Translations under genes and position numbers: made by a program
The notes under the pieces: model-generated
What the model saw: only the letters and a program-made list of their open reading frames with translations
What the model was told of the DNA's origin: nothing
Databases searched by the model: none
NCBI GenBank assembly: GCA_040900215.1
Contig: JBBDZL010000022.1
Location: 1 to 13,680, forward strand
Direction of reading: 5' to 3'
DNA: 13,680 nt
Source of the DNA: 9FT-COMBO-53-11 sp040900215
GTDB lineage: Bacteria; Patescibacteriota; WWE3; 9FT-COMBO-53-11
Part shown: piece by piece, positions 1 through 5,979 of the stretch
How positions within the stretch are numbered: the first letter of the stretch is position 1
Layout of the letters: every line of letters begins with the position of its first letter

Positions 1-2087
1 TCTTCGGGACCGCGGCGAAGCACTTCTCGCGGCTTGCTGCCTTCGGCGGGACCGACGATTCCTCTCTCCTGAAGTTGGTCTATAATCCGAGCGGCTCGGG
101 CGTAGCCGATCTCCAGCCGGCGCTGGAGGAGAGACGCGGAAGCCCGCTCGTATTGAGTGATGATCTCGACCGCCTCCTCAAAGAGGGGATCGGTCGGTTC
201 ATCCATTCTTTCGGCTTGCCGTTCGAATTCTTCTACCTGTTCCTCCACCACATAGTCGGCCGGCCAACCTGAATTCTTGAGGAACCCCAGCAGCCGGTTC
301 ATCTCTTCGTTGGAAACAAACGGGCTCTGGATTCGGATCGGCTTGGAACGGTCGGGCGGGAGGTAGAGCATATCGCCTTTGCCAAGCAGCTTCTCCGCCC
401 CTGGCATATCCAAAACCACCCGCGAATCAACCTGGGAGGTGACATTGAAAGCGACTCGGCAAGGGATGTTGGCTTTGATTACTCCCGTGAGGACATCGAT
501 GGAGGGGCGTTGGGTGGCCAGGACCAGGTGTAAACCGGTCGCTCGGGCCATTTGAGCCAGGCGCTGAATGGCTTTTTCCACTTCGGCCGGGGCAATCACG
601 ATGATATCGGCCAGCTCATCCACTACGACCAGAATGTAAGGGAGCTTCTCCTCAGCTTTGGAATTATAGTCGCCGATGTCGCGGGCCCCCGAATCCTGGA
701 AGAGTTTGTAGCGCTTGCTCATTTCGGCGAGGGCCCACTTGAGCGCCGGGAGGGTTTTTTCCGGTTCGACAATCACCGGCATTAGCAGGTGAGGGATGCC
801 GTTGTAATTGGAAAACTCTACCCGCTTAGGGTCCACCAGAATTAAGCGCACCTCTTCCGGTGAAGCGCGAAGAAGAATTGTAGCCAAGATGGTACGGAGC
901 ATAATCGATTTGCCGGAGCCGGTGGCGCCGGCGATCAGCATGTGAGGCATCCGGTCCAGGTCGTCGGCGATGGGGGAACCGGAGACATCCCGTCCCAGAG
1001 CCACCGCCAACTTGCCCCCATTTTCTCCCATCTGGTCTGAAACCAACAGTTCTTTCAGCGTGACCAGTTGGGGCTTAAGGTTGGGGACCTCGACCCCTAC
1101 TTGCGATTTTCCCGGAATTGGCGCCTCAATTCTAACGGTGCCGGTTTTGGAGGCGAGGGCCAGCGCCAGGTCGGATTGGAGGTTGGTGATGGCGGAGAGC
1201 TTGGTGCCGCGCTCGGCTTCCAGGGCGTATTGAGTGACGGTTGGGCCGAGATTGATGTCGGCGACTCGGGCCTTGACCCCGAAGGATTCCAGCGTTTGCT
1301 CAATCAGCTGGGCGTTCTTTTCGATGTCGCCGCGCTCGGCGGCGGCTTCGGGAGGATCGTTCAGGAGATCTAACGAAGGGTACTCCCAAATCAGCTTGCG
1401 CTTCGGAGCGGTCACTTGGTTAGTCGGGGCGGTGTAGGGAGTGGCAATCTCAATTTCCTCTTTTTCCGGCGCGGGGGGTTCCTCCGCCGGCGGCTCCCGG
1501 GTGATTCGGCCTTCAAACTTTTTCCCTCGCCACAGGTTCTCCTGGACGAAGCGGCCGATCTTTTGAGCGAGTTGGGACAGGTAGAACAGCGCCTCATCAA
1601 CTGAAATGTTTAGTGTGACTAAAACCCCGACGATGCTCCCGGCCGAGAGAATAATGAAGGCCCCGATGGGGGAGAAGACTTTCCGCAGGATAAGCTGGAT
1701 GTAATAGCCGGTCAGCCCCCCGCCTTGGTGGAGGGTGGCGGCTTGGTAGTAGGCTTCCTCGGGCCGAAAGAAAAAATGGAACACTCCCAATAGAGATAGG
1801 GAGAGGACCACCAGACCGTAGAAGGTCCGCAGCTCCACAAACGGGATTTTGATCCGGAGCCGGAGCAGGACCAGGCCCAGCACGCCGGTGACGATCGGGA
1901 GCATAAATGCTCCCCAGCCGAAGAAGCGGTTGAGAATATCTTGCAGGAACGAGCCGAAACCGGCGGCTTGGCCAAAAAAGGAGAGGACGGTGATAATCGA
2001 GAAGACTACCAGGATTATCCCAATGGTGGATTGAAAGCTTTCGTCCTTGAGATCTATTTTGAGAGCGCGCCTTCGGTAGCGGGCCAT
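1..2087 (-). CDS. ftsK: DNA translocase FtsK/SpoIIIE, 3' end just outside the window
   Basis: I translated the minus strand from ATG 2087 and got 695 codons with no stop before the window edge. FtsK is a membrane-anchored hexameric motor that pumps chromosomal DNA through the closing septum. The N-terminal part has about four hydrophobic segments (roughly residues 21-38, 58-76, 88-105 and 138-158), then an acidic, proline-rich linker (about 195-230). The motor follows: Walker A GATGSGKS at 387-394, Walker B LVVVDE ending near 491, and the family motif ATQRPS at 524-529. A winged-helix gamma domain (about 632-690) contains SLLQRRLEIGYARAARIIDQL, which in FtsK reads polar KOPS sites. Only the last few residues should be missing. 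The linker is short compared with E. coli, as in SpoIIIE-like forms. A TATAAT box lies 12 nt before the start and there is no Shine-Dalgarno, so the leader may be only about 6 nt. The gene diverges from the ncRNA/ssrA promoter. Confidence 0.96.
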   Translation of the reverse strand, partial: MARYRRRALKIDLKDESFQSTIGIILVVFSIITVLSFFGQAAGFGSFLQDILNRFFGWGAFMLPIVTGVLGLVLLRLRIKIPFVELRTFYGLVVLSLSLLGVFHFFFRPEEAYYQAATLHQGGGLTGYYIQLILRKVFSPIGAFIILSAGSIVGVLVTLNISVDEALFYLSQLAQKIGRFVQENLWRGKKFEGRITREPPAEEPPAPEKEEIEIATPYTAPTNQVTAPKRKLIWEYPSLDLLNDPPEAAAERGDIEKNAQLIEQTLESFGVKARVADINLGPTVTQYALEAERGTKLSAITNLQSDLALALASKTGTVRIEAPIPGKSQVGVEVPNLKPQLVTLKELLVSDQMGENGGKLAVALGRDVSGSPIADDLDRMPHMLIAGATGSGKSIMLRTILATILLRASPEEVRLILVDPKRVEFSNYNGIPHLLMPVIVEPEKTLPALKWALAEMSKRYKLFQDSGARDIGDYNSKAEEKLPYILVVVDELADIIVIAPAEVEKAIQRLAQMARATGLHLVLATQRPSIDVLTGVIKANIPCRVAFNVTSQVDSRVVLDMPGAEKLLGKGDMLYLPPDRSKPIRIQSPFVSNEEMNRLLGFLKNSGWPADYVVEEQVEEFERQAERMDEPTDPLFEEAVEIITQYERASASLLQRRLEIGYARAARIIDQLQERGIVGPAEGSKPREVLRRGPE

Positions 2088-2099
2088 TGTTCCAAGGTG

Positions 2100-2105
2100 A
2101 TTATA
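2100..2105 (-). promoter_or_regulatory. -10 box of the ftsK promoter
   Basis: On the minus strand TATAAT ends 12 nt before the ftsK ATG, which predicts a transcription start near 2093 and a leader of about 6 nt. No good -35 hexamer is visible 16-18 nt upstream. This is a single-motif prediction. Confidence 0.45.
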
Positions 2106-2156
2106 GCTATTTGCTGCCTACGGAATTAAGTCCCTGCTTTTCAAGTCCTATAGCAC

Positions 2157-2184
2157 TTGACAAACGGGTCCGATGTCCTATAAT
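2157..2184 (+). promoter_or_regulatory. Consensus sigma70-type promoter upstream of the ncRNA/ssrA region
   Basis: TTGACA (2157-2162) and TATAAT (2179-2184) are separated by 16 nt. Both hexamers match the housekeeping consensus perfectly, making this the best promoter in the window. The expected start is near 2191. The first downstream products are the structured leader and tmRNA, which suits a promoter for an abundant stable RNA. It diverges from ftsK. Confidence 0.85.
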
Positions 2185-2190
2185 TAAATT

Positions 2191-2267
2191 ATTAAGAACT
2201 GATTGGGCTTTACCTACCTAAAGCTGGCGGATTTGCGGACCGGGCTTTAGGCTCGGGTTTTTATTTT
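2191..2267 (+). promoter_or_regulatory. Leader with competing hairpins and a terminator-like stem
   Basis: Three perfect or near-perfect pairings exclude one another. H1 pairs GCTTTA (2207-2212) with TAAAGC (2219-2224). H2 pairs CCTAAAGC (2217-2224) with GCTTTAGG (2244-2251). H3 pairs CCGGGC (2240-2245) with GCTCGG (2251-2256), with one G:U, and is followed by GTTTTTATTTT, as in an intrinsic terminator. H2 consumes parts of both H1 and H3, so H1 would favour termination and H2 readthrough, the usual layout of an attenuator or transcriptional riboswitch. I recognise no ligand-binding consensus. It could also simply be a small RNA of about 70 nt with its own terminator. Confidence 0.45.
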
Positions 2268-2280
2268 CGCAAGAAAATAA
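2263..2280 (+). other. Perfect hairpin with GCAA tetraloop
   Basis: ATTTTC and GAAAAT pair around a GCAA (GNRA) loop, and the stem extends one or two A/T pairs outward. It directly follows the T-run of the preceding terminator-like stem, so the T-run can be drawn into this stem. That would affect termination in the leader. Confidence 0.55.
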
Positions 2281-2281
2281 T

Positions 2282-2298
2282 CCTGAGCTTGTCGAAGG
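2282..2298 (-). repeat. Copy 1 of a short dispersed repeat
   Basis: The plus strand reads CCTGAGCTTGTCGAAGG, the reverse complement of CCTTCGACAAGCTCAGG. From memory, this is a short dispersed motif that recurs in intergenic DNA of many environmental bacterial genomes. Its flanks AATCCT/AGGATT (2279-2284 and 2296-2301) also form a small hairpin. A diverged inverted copy lies at 2533-2552. Confidence 0.5.
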
Positions 2299-2301
2299 AT
2301 T

Positions 2302-2581
2302 GTTTCTTGAGATTCGTTCCCGAGAGGGCGAGGGACACCTGCTTTCCTCAAAAGAAAGGAGAGTTGGACCATCCTACCATTCTCGGGGGCGGTTCTCAGG
2401 AAATATCAGGAGAGATTACCGTCACGGCATTAACGGGCGAGTTCGGTAAAGTCACGCTTTGCGCTGACCACCGAACAGCCCCGGCCGATCCGAAGCACTG
2501 TCCTCGGATCGGCCAATCCAAGAGTCCGCCCACCTTTCGACAGCGCTCAAGGTGAGGGACTGCTGGATTTCAAATTTCAGA
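2302..2581 (+). other. Protein-free structured block upstream of ssrA, possible ncRNA
   Basis: No convincing protein frame is present, but the block is rich in inverted repeats. CTTTC/GAAAG surrounds 2343-2358. GGGCGG-TT-CTC (about 2387-2397) can pair with GAG-T-CCGCCC (2522-2531), which closes a multibranch domain. Inside it, GTTCGGT/ACCGAAC (about 2441-2475) carries a nested GTCA-CGC/GCG-C-TGAC stem, and GGCCGATCCGA/TCGGATCGGCC (2483-2514) is a perfect 11-bp stem with a 10-nt loop. CACCTT/AAGGTG (2531-2554) follows. I found none of the conserved core motifs of RNase P RNA, SRP RNA or the T-box. It may be a separate ncRNA, a long ssrA leader or a small inverted-repeat element. Confidence 0.4.
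2533..2552 (+). repeat. Copy 2 of the short dispersed repeat, inverted relative to copy 1
   Basis: CCTTTCGACAGCGCTCAAGG is a diverged forward form of CCTTCGACA-GCTCAGG. Lying in opposite orientation to the copy at 2282-2298, it can pair with it over most of its length (UCGAC/GUCGA, GCUC/GAGC, CCU/AGG) and so enclose the whole structured block. Confidence 0.4.
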
Positions 2582-2714
2582 GGGGTAGAAAGGTGTCGAC
2601 GGATCAGGAGGCGGGCCCGGGGGAAAAGCAACCAAGAAAACTCCCCTTAAAGCTCGTGGGTTTCAAAACCTCAACTTCGGTTCCGGACGCGGGTTCGATT
2701 CCCGCCTACTCCAC
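2582..2714 (+). ncRNA. ssrA: tmRNA (ssrA), unusually short; 3' CCA runs into the assembly gap
   Basis: tmRNA frees ribosomes stalled on broken mRNAs. The 5' end GGGGTAG (2582-2588) pairs with CTACTCC (2706-2712) over 7 bp, including a G:U at pair 3:70, the identity element read by AlaRS. The tmRNA-type D region GTGTCGACGG follows at 2593. The 3' side has the signature TTCCGGACGC and a T arm of GCGGG-TTCGATT-CCCGC (2689-2705); A73 and C74 are present. P2 can form from GGATC/GGTTC, GAGG/CCTC and GGGCCC/GGGTTT. About 45 nt remain between the P2 strands, holding one GGGG/CCCC stem and a possible tag frame at 2627-2650 (S-N-Q-E-N-S-P-stop) that resembles the start of ANDENYALAA. The usual length is about 350 nt with four pseudoknots, so either this is a reduced tmRNA or the interior was lost in assembly. 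Confidence 0.78.
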
Positions 2715-2814
2715 NNNNNNNNNNNNNNNNNNNNNNNNNNNNNNNNNNNNNNNNNNNNNNNNNNNNNNNNNNNNNNNNNNNNNNNNNNNNNNNNNNNNNN
2801 NNNNNNNNNNNNNN
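2715..2814. other. Scaffold gap of 100 N
   Basis: Exactly 100 unresolved bases, a conventional filler for a gap of unknown size. The left contig ends after C74 of the tmRNA, and the right contig begins with GGAGAGGCGG. The order of the two sides depends on the scaffolding evidence, and any ssrA terminator would lie in the gap. Confidence 0.97.
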
Positions 2815-2830
2815 GGAGAGGCGGTCGGAG

Positions 2831-2874
2831 GCAGCACGCTGCCCCAATCGGTAGGGGTTGGGGCAGCGTGGTGC
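2831..2874. other. Very strong hairpin upstream of the zinc-ribbon-like gene
   Basis: CACGCTGCCCCAA (2835-2847) and TTGGGGCAGCGTG (2858-2870) form a perfect 13-bp stem with a 10-nt loop. Three further pairs lie beyond a single G/G mismatch. No T-run follows on the plus strand, so it is not a standard intrinsic terminator. It ends 22 nt before the AGGAGG of the next gene, so it may be a 5' UTR structure, a protein-binding site or a recombination site. Confidence 0.7.
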
Positions 2875-2906
2875 TTCCGCACCAAATCTAGGAAAAGGAG
2901 GGGACA

Positions 2907-3104
2907 ATGCCCCCTTACGGTGATATCTGTGAAGACTGCGGTCGCCCTCGCGACGGCCTGGTCGACGGCCTCTGCAAGGAGTGCCGGGAGGAAGGGGAGT
3001 ATATCCTCTTCTCCGGGGAAAGCGGAACCGGCTTGTACGATGCGCTGCTCCTTTGGAGCTTCGTGCACGGCAAGCGGCCTTCCGAACTGATGCCGGATCT
3101 GTAG
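2907..3104 (+). CDS. Small zinc-ribbon-like protein (65 aa), unknown function
   Basis: The ORF has a good Shine-Dalgarno, AGGAGG at 2896-2901, five bases before ATG 2907. Four cysteines form two CxxC knuckles, C8-E-D-C11 and C23-K-E-C26, separated by 11 residues, the pattern of a small treble-clef or zinc-ribbon domain that binds one zinc ion. The C-terminal half (about residues 31-65) is mildly hydrophobic with no clear transmembrane helix. A strong intrinsic terminator follows at 3132-3160 and a strong hairpin precedes the gene, so it appears to be a single-gene transcription unit. I do not recognise a family. Such small zinc proteins are often nucleic-acid or protein adaptors, but nothing here shows the partner. 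Its start could lie close to a mobile element if the adjacent gap hides one. Confidence 0.7.
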   Translation: MPPYGDICEDCGRPRDGLVDGLCKECREEGEYILFSGESGTGLYDALLLWSFVHGKRPSELMPDL

Positions 3105-3131
3105 ACAAGTGACGGTTTCTCAGGACAAGTG

Positions 3132-3160
3132 GCCGGTTCAATCTCTTGAACCGGCTTTTT
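3132..3160 (+). terminator. Intrinsic terminator after the 65-aa ORF
   Basis: GCCGGTTCAA and TTGAACCGGC form a perfect 10-bp stem around a TCTC loop, followed by TTTTT. It separates the small gene from alaS and rules out alaS starts inside the stem. Confidence 0.92.
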
Positions 3161-3205
3161 CCATTCCCCACCGGTATCTTTTATCTGATATCTTATATCT
3201 TGAAG

Positions 3206-4951
3206 ATGACTCACCAAGAAATTCGCCAATCTTTTCTAAAGTATTTTTCCTCCCACGACCACACGGTGGTTCCTTCCTCTCCCTTGGTCCCGCCGCCCAC
3301 CGATGAGTCGGTGCTTTTAACGACCGCCGGGATGCAGCAATTCAAGCCCTACCTGATGGGGGAGGCCAATGCGCTCGAAGTCCTCGGCAATGTGCGGCTG
3401 GCTTCGGTTCAGAAATGCTTTCGGACCTCGGACGTGGAGTCGGTGGGGGACGAGAGCCACCATACCTTCTTTGAAATGCTCGGCAACTTCTCCGTCGGCG
3501 ATTACTTCAAAGACGTAGCTATTCCCCTCGCTTGGAATTTCTTAACTCAAGAATTAAAGCTCGATCCGAAGCGGATGTTCGTCTCGGTCTTTGCCGGCGA
3601 GCCCGGCATCCCGAAAGATGCGGAGGCGGCTCGGATCTGGCAGCGGGAGGTGCCCGGGATCGAGATTCGGGAGCAGGGGCGGGAGGACAATTTCTGGGGT
3701 CCGCCCGGAAAGACCGGTCCCTGCGGGCCTTCTTCCGAAGTCTATTACGTGTTAGATGATGGGCGGGAGATTGAGCTTTGGAATCTGGTCTTTATGGAAT
3801 ATCTCAAGGACGAGGAGGGAAAATTCTCCAAGCTCAAACAGCAGAACATCGACACCGGGATGGGGCTGGAGCGGCTGGCGCTGATCCTTCAAAAAAAGGA
3901 CAACGTTTTCGAAACCGATCTCTTCGCTCCGCTAATGAATACGATTCATCAGTTGGCGCATTTGGTCGAACGCAAAAATGATCTAAAGCCTGAGGAGCTC
4001 CGTTCGCTTCGGATTATCGCCGACCACGTCCGGGCGGCGGTTTTTATGGTGGGGGATGGAGTCACGCCGTTAAACGTTGGCCGGGGTTACGTTCTCCGCC
4101 GAATCCTGCGGCGAGCGGTTCTTCACGGCCGGCTCTTGGGAATTGAAGGGTATTTTCTGCTGGAGCCCACCCGCAAGGTAATCGAGATGTACGGGGAGAT
4201 TTACCCCGAACTCTTGTCGAGAGAGAAGGAAATCCAAACCGTAATCGAAGAAGAGGAGCAAAAGTTTGCCCGTTCCCTTTCCCAAGGGCTAAAAGTGATG
4301 GAAAAGATGGGGAAGGAGATCGATGCCTTCGTTCTCTACGATACCTATGGCTTTCCGCTGGAGCTGACCCAGGAGCTGGCGAAGACCAAAGGTTTGGAGG
4401 TGGATGTAAAATCTTTTGAAAAGAATCTGGAAGAGCAGCGGGTCCGGGCCCGAGCGGCCGCCAAGAAGAGAGAGGGCGAGGCCGAGCTGATTGCGCCCCA
4501 GCACACCGCCGCCCATCTTCTTAATGCCGCTCTGCGGTTGTCGCTTGGTCCCCAGATTCATCAGGCCGGCCAACACTTGGAGGAAGACAAGTTCCGCCAC
4601 GACTTTACCTTTGACCGTAAGATCACGGACGAGGAATTGAAAAAGATCGAAACGCTAGTCAACGAAAAAGTTAAGGAAGATTTGCCGGTCAAACGGGTCG
4701 TCACTACCTACGAAAAAGCCAAGACGGCGGGGGCGGAGGCGCTGTTCACGGAAAAGTATGCCCAGGCGAAGGAGATCACCCTCTATCACGTCGGGGATGA
4801 TCTCAAGAGCGCCTTCTCCAAGGAGCTCTGCGGCGGTCCCCACGTTTCCCGGACGGGGCTGATCGGCCATTTTGAGATAATCAAAGAGGAATCGGCGGGG
4901 GCCGGCGTGCGCCGCATCTACGGCCGGGCCCTGCCGCCCGCTAATAAATGA
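3206..4951 (+). CDS. alaS: Alanyl-tRNA synthetase lacking the C-terminal C-Ala domain
   Basis: AlaRS attaches alanine to tRNA-Ala and tmRNA. I chose ATG 3206 (MTHQEIRQSF), the usual N-terminus; the longer frame from TTG 3146 begins inside a terminator. The class II catalytic core shows FRTSDVESVGDESHHTFFEM and LGNFSVGDYFK (motif 2 region) and GRGYVLRRILRRA (motif 3). The editing domain carries zinc ligands H433-xxx-H437 (HTAAH) and C542-GGP-H546, so hydrolysis of mischarged Ser/Gly-tRNA should be retained. The protein ends about 35 residues later, at 581 aa. Bacterial AlaRS is usually about 870 aa, so the coiled-coil and C-Ala region is absent, as in many CPR genomes. There is no Shine-Dalgarno; a TATATC box ends 6 nt before the ATG and suggests leaderless transcription. 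It overlaps the next gene by ATGA. Confidence 0.96.
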   Translation: MTHQEIRQSFLKYFSSHDHTVVPSSPLVPPPTDESVLLTTAGMQQFKPYLMGEANALEVLGNVRLASVQKCFRTSDVESVGDESHHTFFEMLGNFSVGDYFKDVAIPLAWNFLTQELKLDPKRMFVSVFAGEPGIPKDAEAARIWQREVPGIEIREQGREDNFWGPPGKTGPCGPSSEVYYVLDDGREIELWNLVFMEYLKDEEGKFSKLKQQNIDTGMGLERLALILQKKDNVFETDLFAPLMNTIHQLAHLVERKNDLKPEELRSLRIIADHVRAAVFMVGDGVTPLNVGRGYVLRRILRRAVLHGRLLGIEGYFLLEPTRKVIEMYGEIYPELLSREKEIQTVIEEEEQKFARSLSQGLKVMEKMGKEIDAFVLYDTYGFPLELTQELAKTKGLEVDVKSFEKNLEEQRVRARAAAKKREGEAELIAPQHTAAHLLNAALRLSLGPQIHQAGQHLEEDKFRHDFTFDRKITDEELKKIETLVNEKVKEDLPVKRVVTTYEKAKTAGAEALFTEKYAQAKEITLYHVGDDLKSAFSKELCGGPHVSRTGLIGHFEIIKEESAGAGVRRIYGRALPPANK

Positions 4952-5979
4952 AATTTAAACTGCCTTCCTTCGGAAAAAAAGAAGAATTTCCCGACCAATT
5001 CTTTGGGCTGGATCCGGGCGGAAAAGACTTGAAAGTTTTTGTCCTAAGCCGCGCCGACGGCCACACCATTGTGCTGGGTTCTCGCAAGCTGGGCCGGACG
5101 GGAGTTTTAGCTGACGACGGTCTTAGCCTCAAGGAGTCCGTCGACCACCTTCGCCAGGATTTTCCCGAGGCGGAACCATTGGTTGTGGTCGGGATTTCCG
5201 GCCCCCTCTCGTTGGCTTTTACGACCGTCGTTCGAAGCAGCACCAGCCGCGATATCGAGGATTTGGTTTCCCACGCCCGCCAGGAAGCCCAGCGCTCGGC
5301 CGAAGAGGAGCTTCAGGTCTCGCTGGGGGAGCCGAGGTTGAAGGTCTCGGAGGTCGAAGCCGAGATCCTGGAAGTTAAAGAATCCGAAAAGCTGGAGGTT
5401 TTCCTGTTTACCTCTTTTGCAGCCGAGCCCTATCTGGCGGAGATTTCCCAGCTGGTTAAACCCACCGGGCTCAAACTGTGGGGATTTAGTTCTCTCCTGT
5501 TCAATTTGGTATCGGAGTTATCAAAGGTCGAAGAGCTGAACGCCCTGATTTTGGATGTCGGCGGCGCCAAAACCGAAGTGGGACTGGTATTCGGCGGAGA
5601 GCTAATGGACACCAAGAGCTTCTGGTGGGATTTCAAGGAGAACGGCAACCCGACCGCTTTCTTGGATCTCTGGCTGGAAGCGCTTTCTACCACGCTCTCG
5701 GCCTTCGAGGGGGTCGAAACTTTTCCGCCCAAGATCTATCTGACGGGAGGAGCGGCGGTGTTTCCCGGATTGATCGAGGTGGCGGCTTCCTACCCCTGGT
5801 CGCGCGACCATCATTTCGAGATTGCGCCGGAGGTAGTGCCGTTTGAAGCTGATCGTCTCTCTACTTCTTTAGGGCAGGTGGCTCTTCGGCTCCGTAAGGA
5901 GGGAGAGGAAAAGGCCGAGCCGGAAACCGAAGAGCCGGGAACCGGGCCGGAGTTCGATGAGGAGGAGAAAAAACCGTGA
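4948..5979 (+). CDS. PilM/FtsA-like actin-fold ATPase (343 aa)
   Basis: The start overlaps the alaS stop as ATGA, with no separate Shine-Dalgarno, so translation is probably coupled. Actin-fold landmarks are in order: phosphate-1 loop FGLDPGGKDLKVFVL (about 19-33), phosphate-2 loop ALILDVGGAKTEVGLV (199-214) and adenosine motif IYLTGGAAVFPGL (263-275). The stretch between (about 78-165) looks like the SHS2/1C insertion of FtsA and PilM. In type IV pili PilM is the cytoplasmic ATPase that docks an inner-membrane partner; FtsA anchors FtsZ. No C-terminal amphipathic helix is visible; the protein instead ends in an acidic Glu/Pro-rich tail, which argues against FtsA proper. The following membrane protein gene overlaps by 4 nt and may take the place of a PilN-like partner. 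That pairing is an inference from gene order. Confidence 0.8.
   Translation: MKFKLPSFGKKEEFPDQFFGLDPGGKDLKVFVLSRADGHTIVLGSRKLGRTGVLADDGLSLKESVDHLRQDFPEAEPLVVVGISGPLSLAFTTVVRSSTSRDIEDLVSHARQEAQRSAEEELQVSLGEPRLKVSEVEAEILEVKESEKLEVFLFTSFAAEPYLAEISQLVKPTGLKLWGFSSLLFNLVSELSKVEELNALILDVGGAKTEVGLVFGGELMDTKSFWWDFKENGNPTAFLDLWLEALSTTLSAFEGVETFPPKIYLTGGAAVFPGLIEVAASYPWSRDHHFEIAPEVVPFEADRLSTSLGQVALRLRKEGEEKAEPETEEPGTGPEFDEEEKKP

Noticed and set aside
2340..2400. T-box leader for alaS
   Set aside because: A TTGGACC stretch loosely recalls the T-box, but the conserved AGGGTGGNACCGCG is absent, and a gap, a gene and a terminator separate it from alaS.
2289..2555. 88-aa frame over the structured block
   Set aside because: No recognisable family, no ribosome-binding site, and the sequence is dominated by inverted repeats.
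2302..2714. Circularly permuted or two-piece tmRNA
   Set aside because: In permuted genes the T-arm/acceptor 3' side precedes the 5' side; here GGGGTAG comes before CTACTCC, the normal order.
2593..3090. Reading frame running through tmRNA and the N gap
   Set aside because: It consists of tmRNA sequence, unknown bases and an alternative frame of the 65-aa gene.
3146..3205. Longer alaS start at TTG 3146
   Set aside because: It begins in the right arm of a perfect intrinsic terminator, and the AlaRS family starts at the motif MTHQEIRQSF encoded from 3206.
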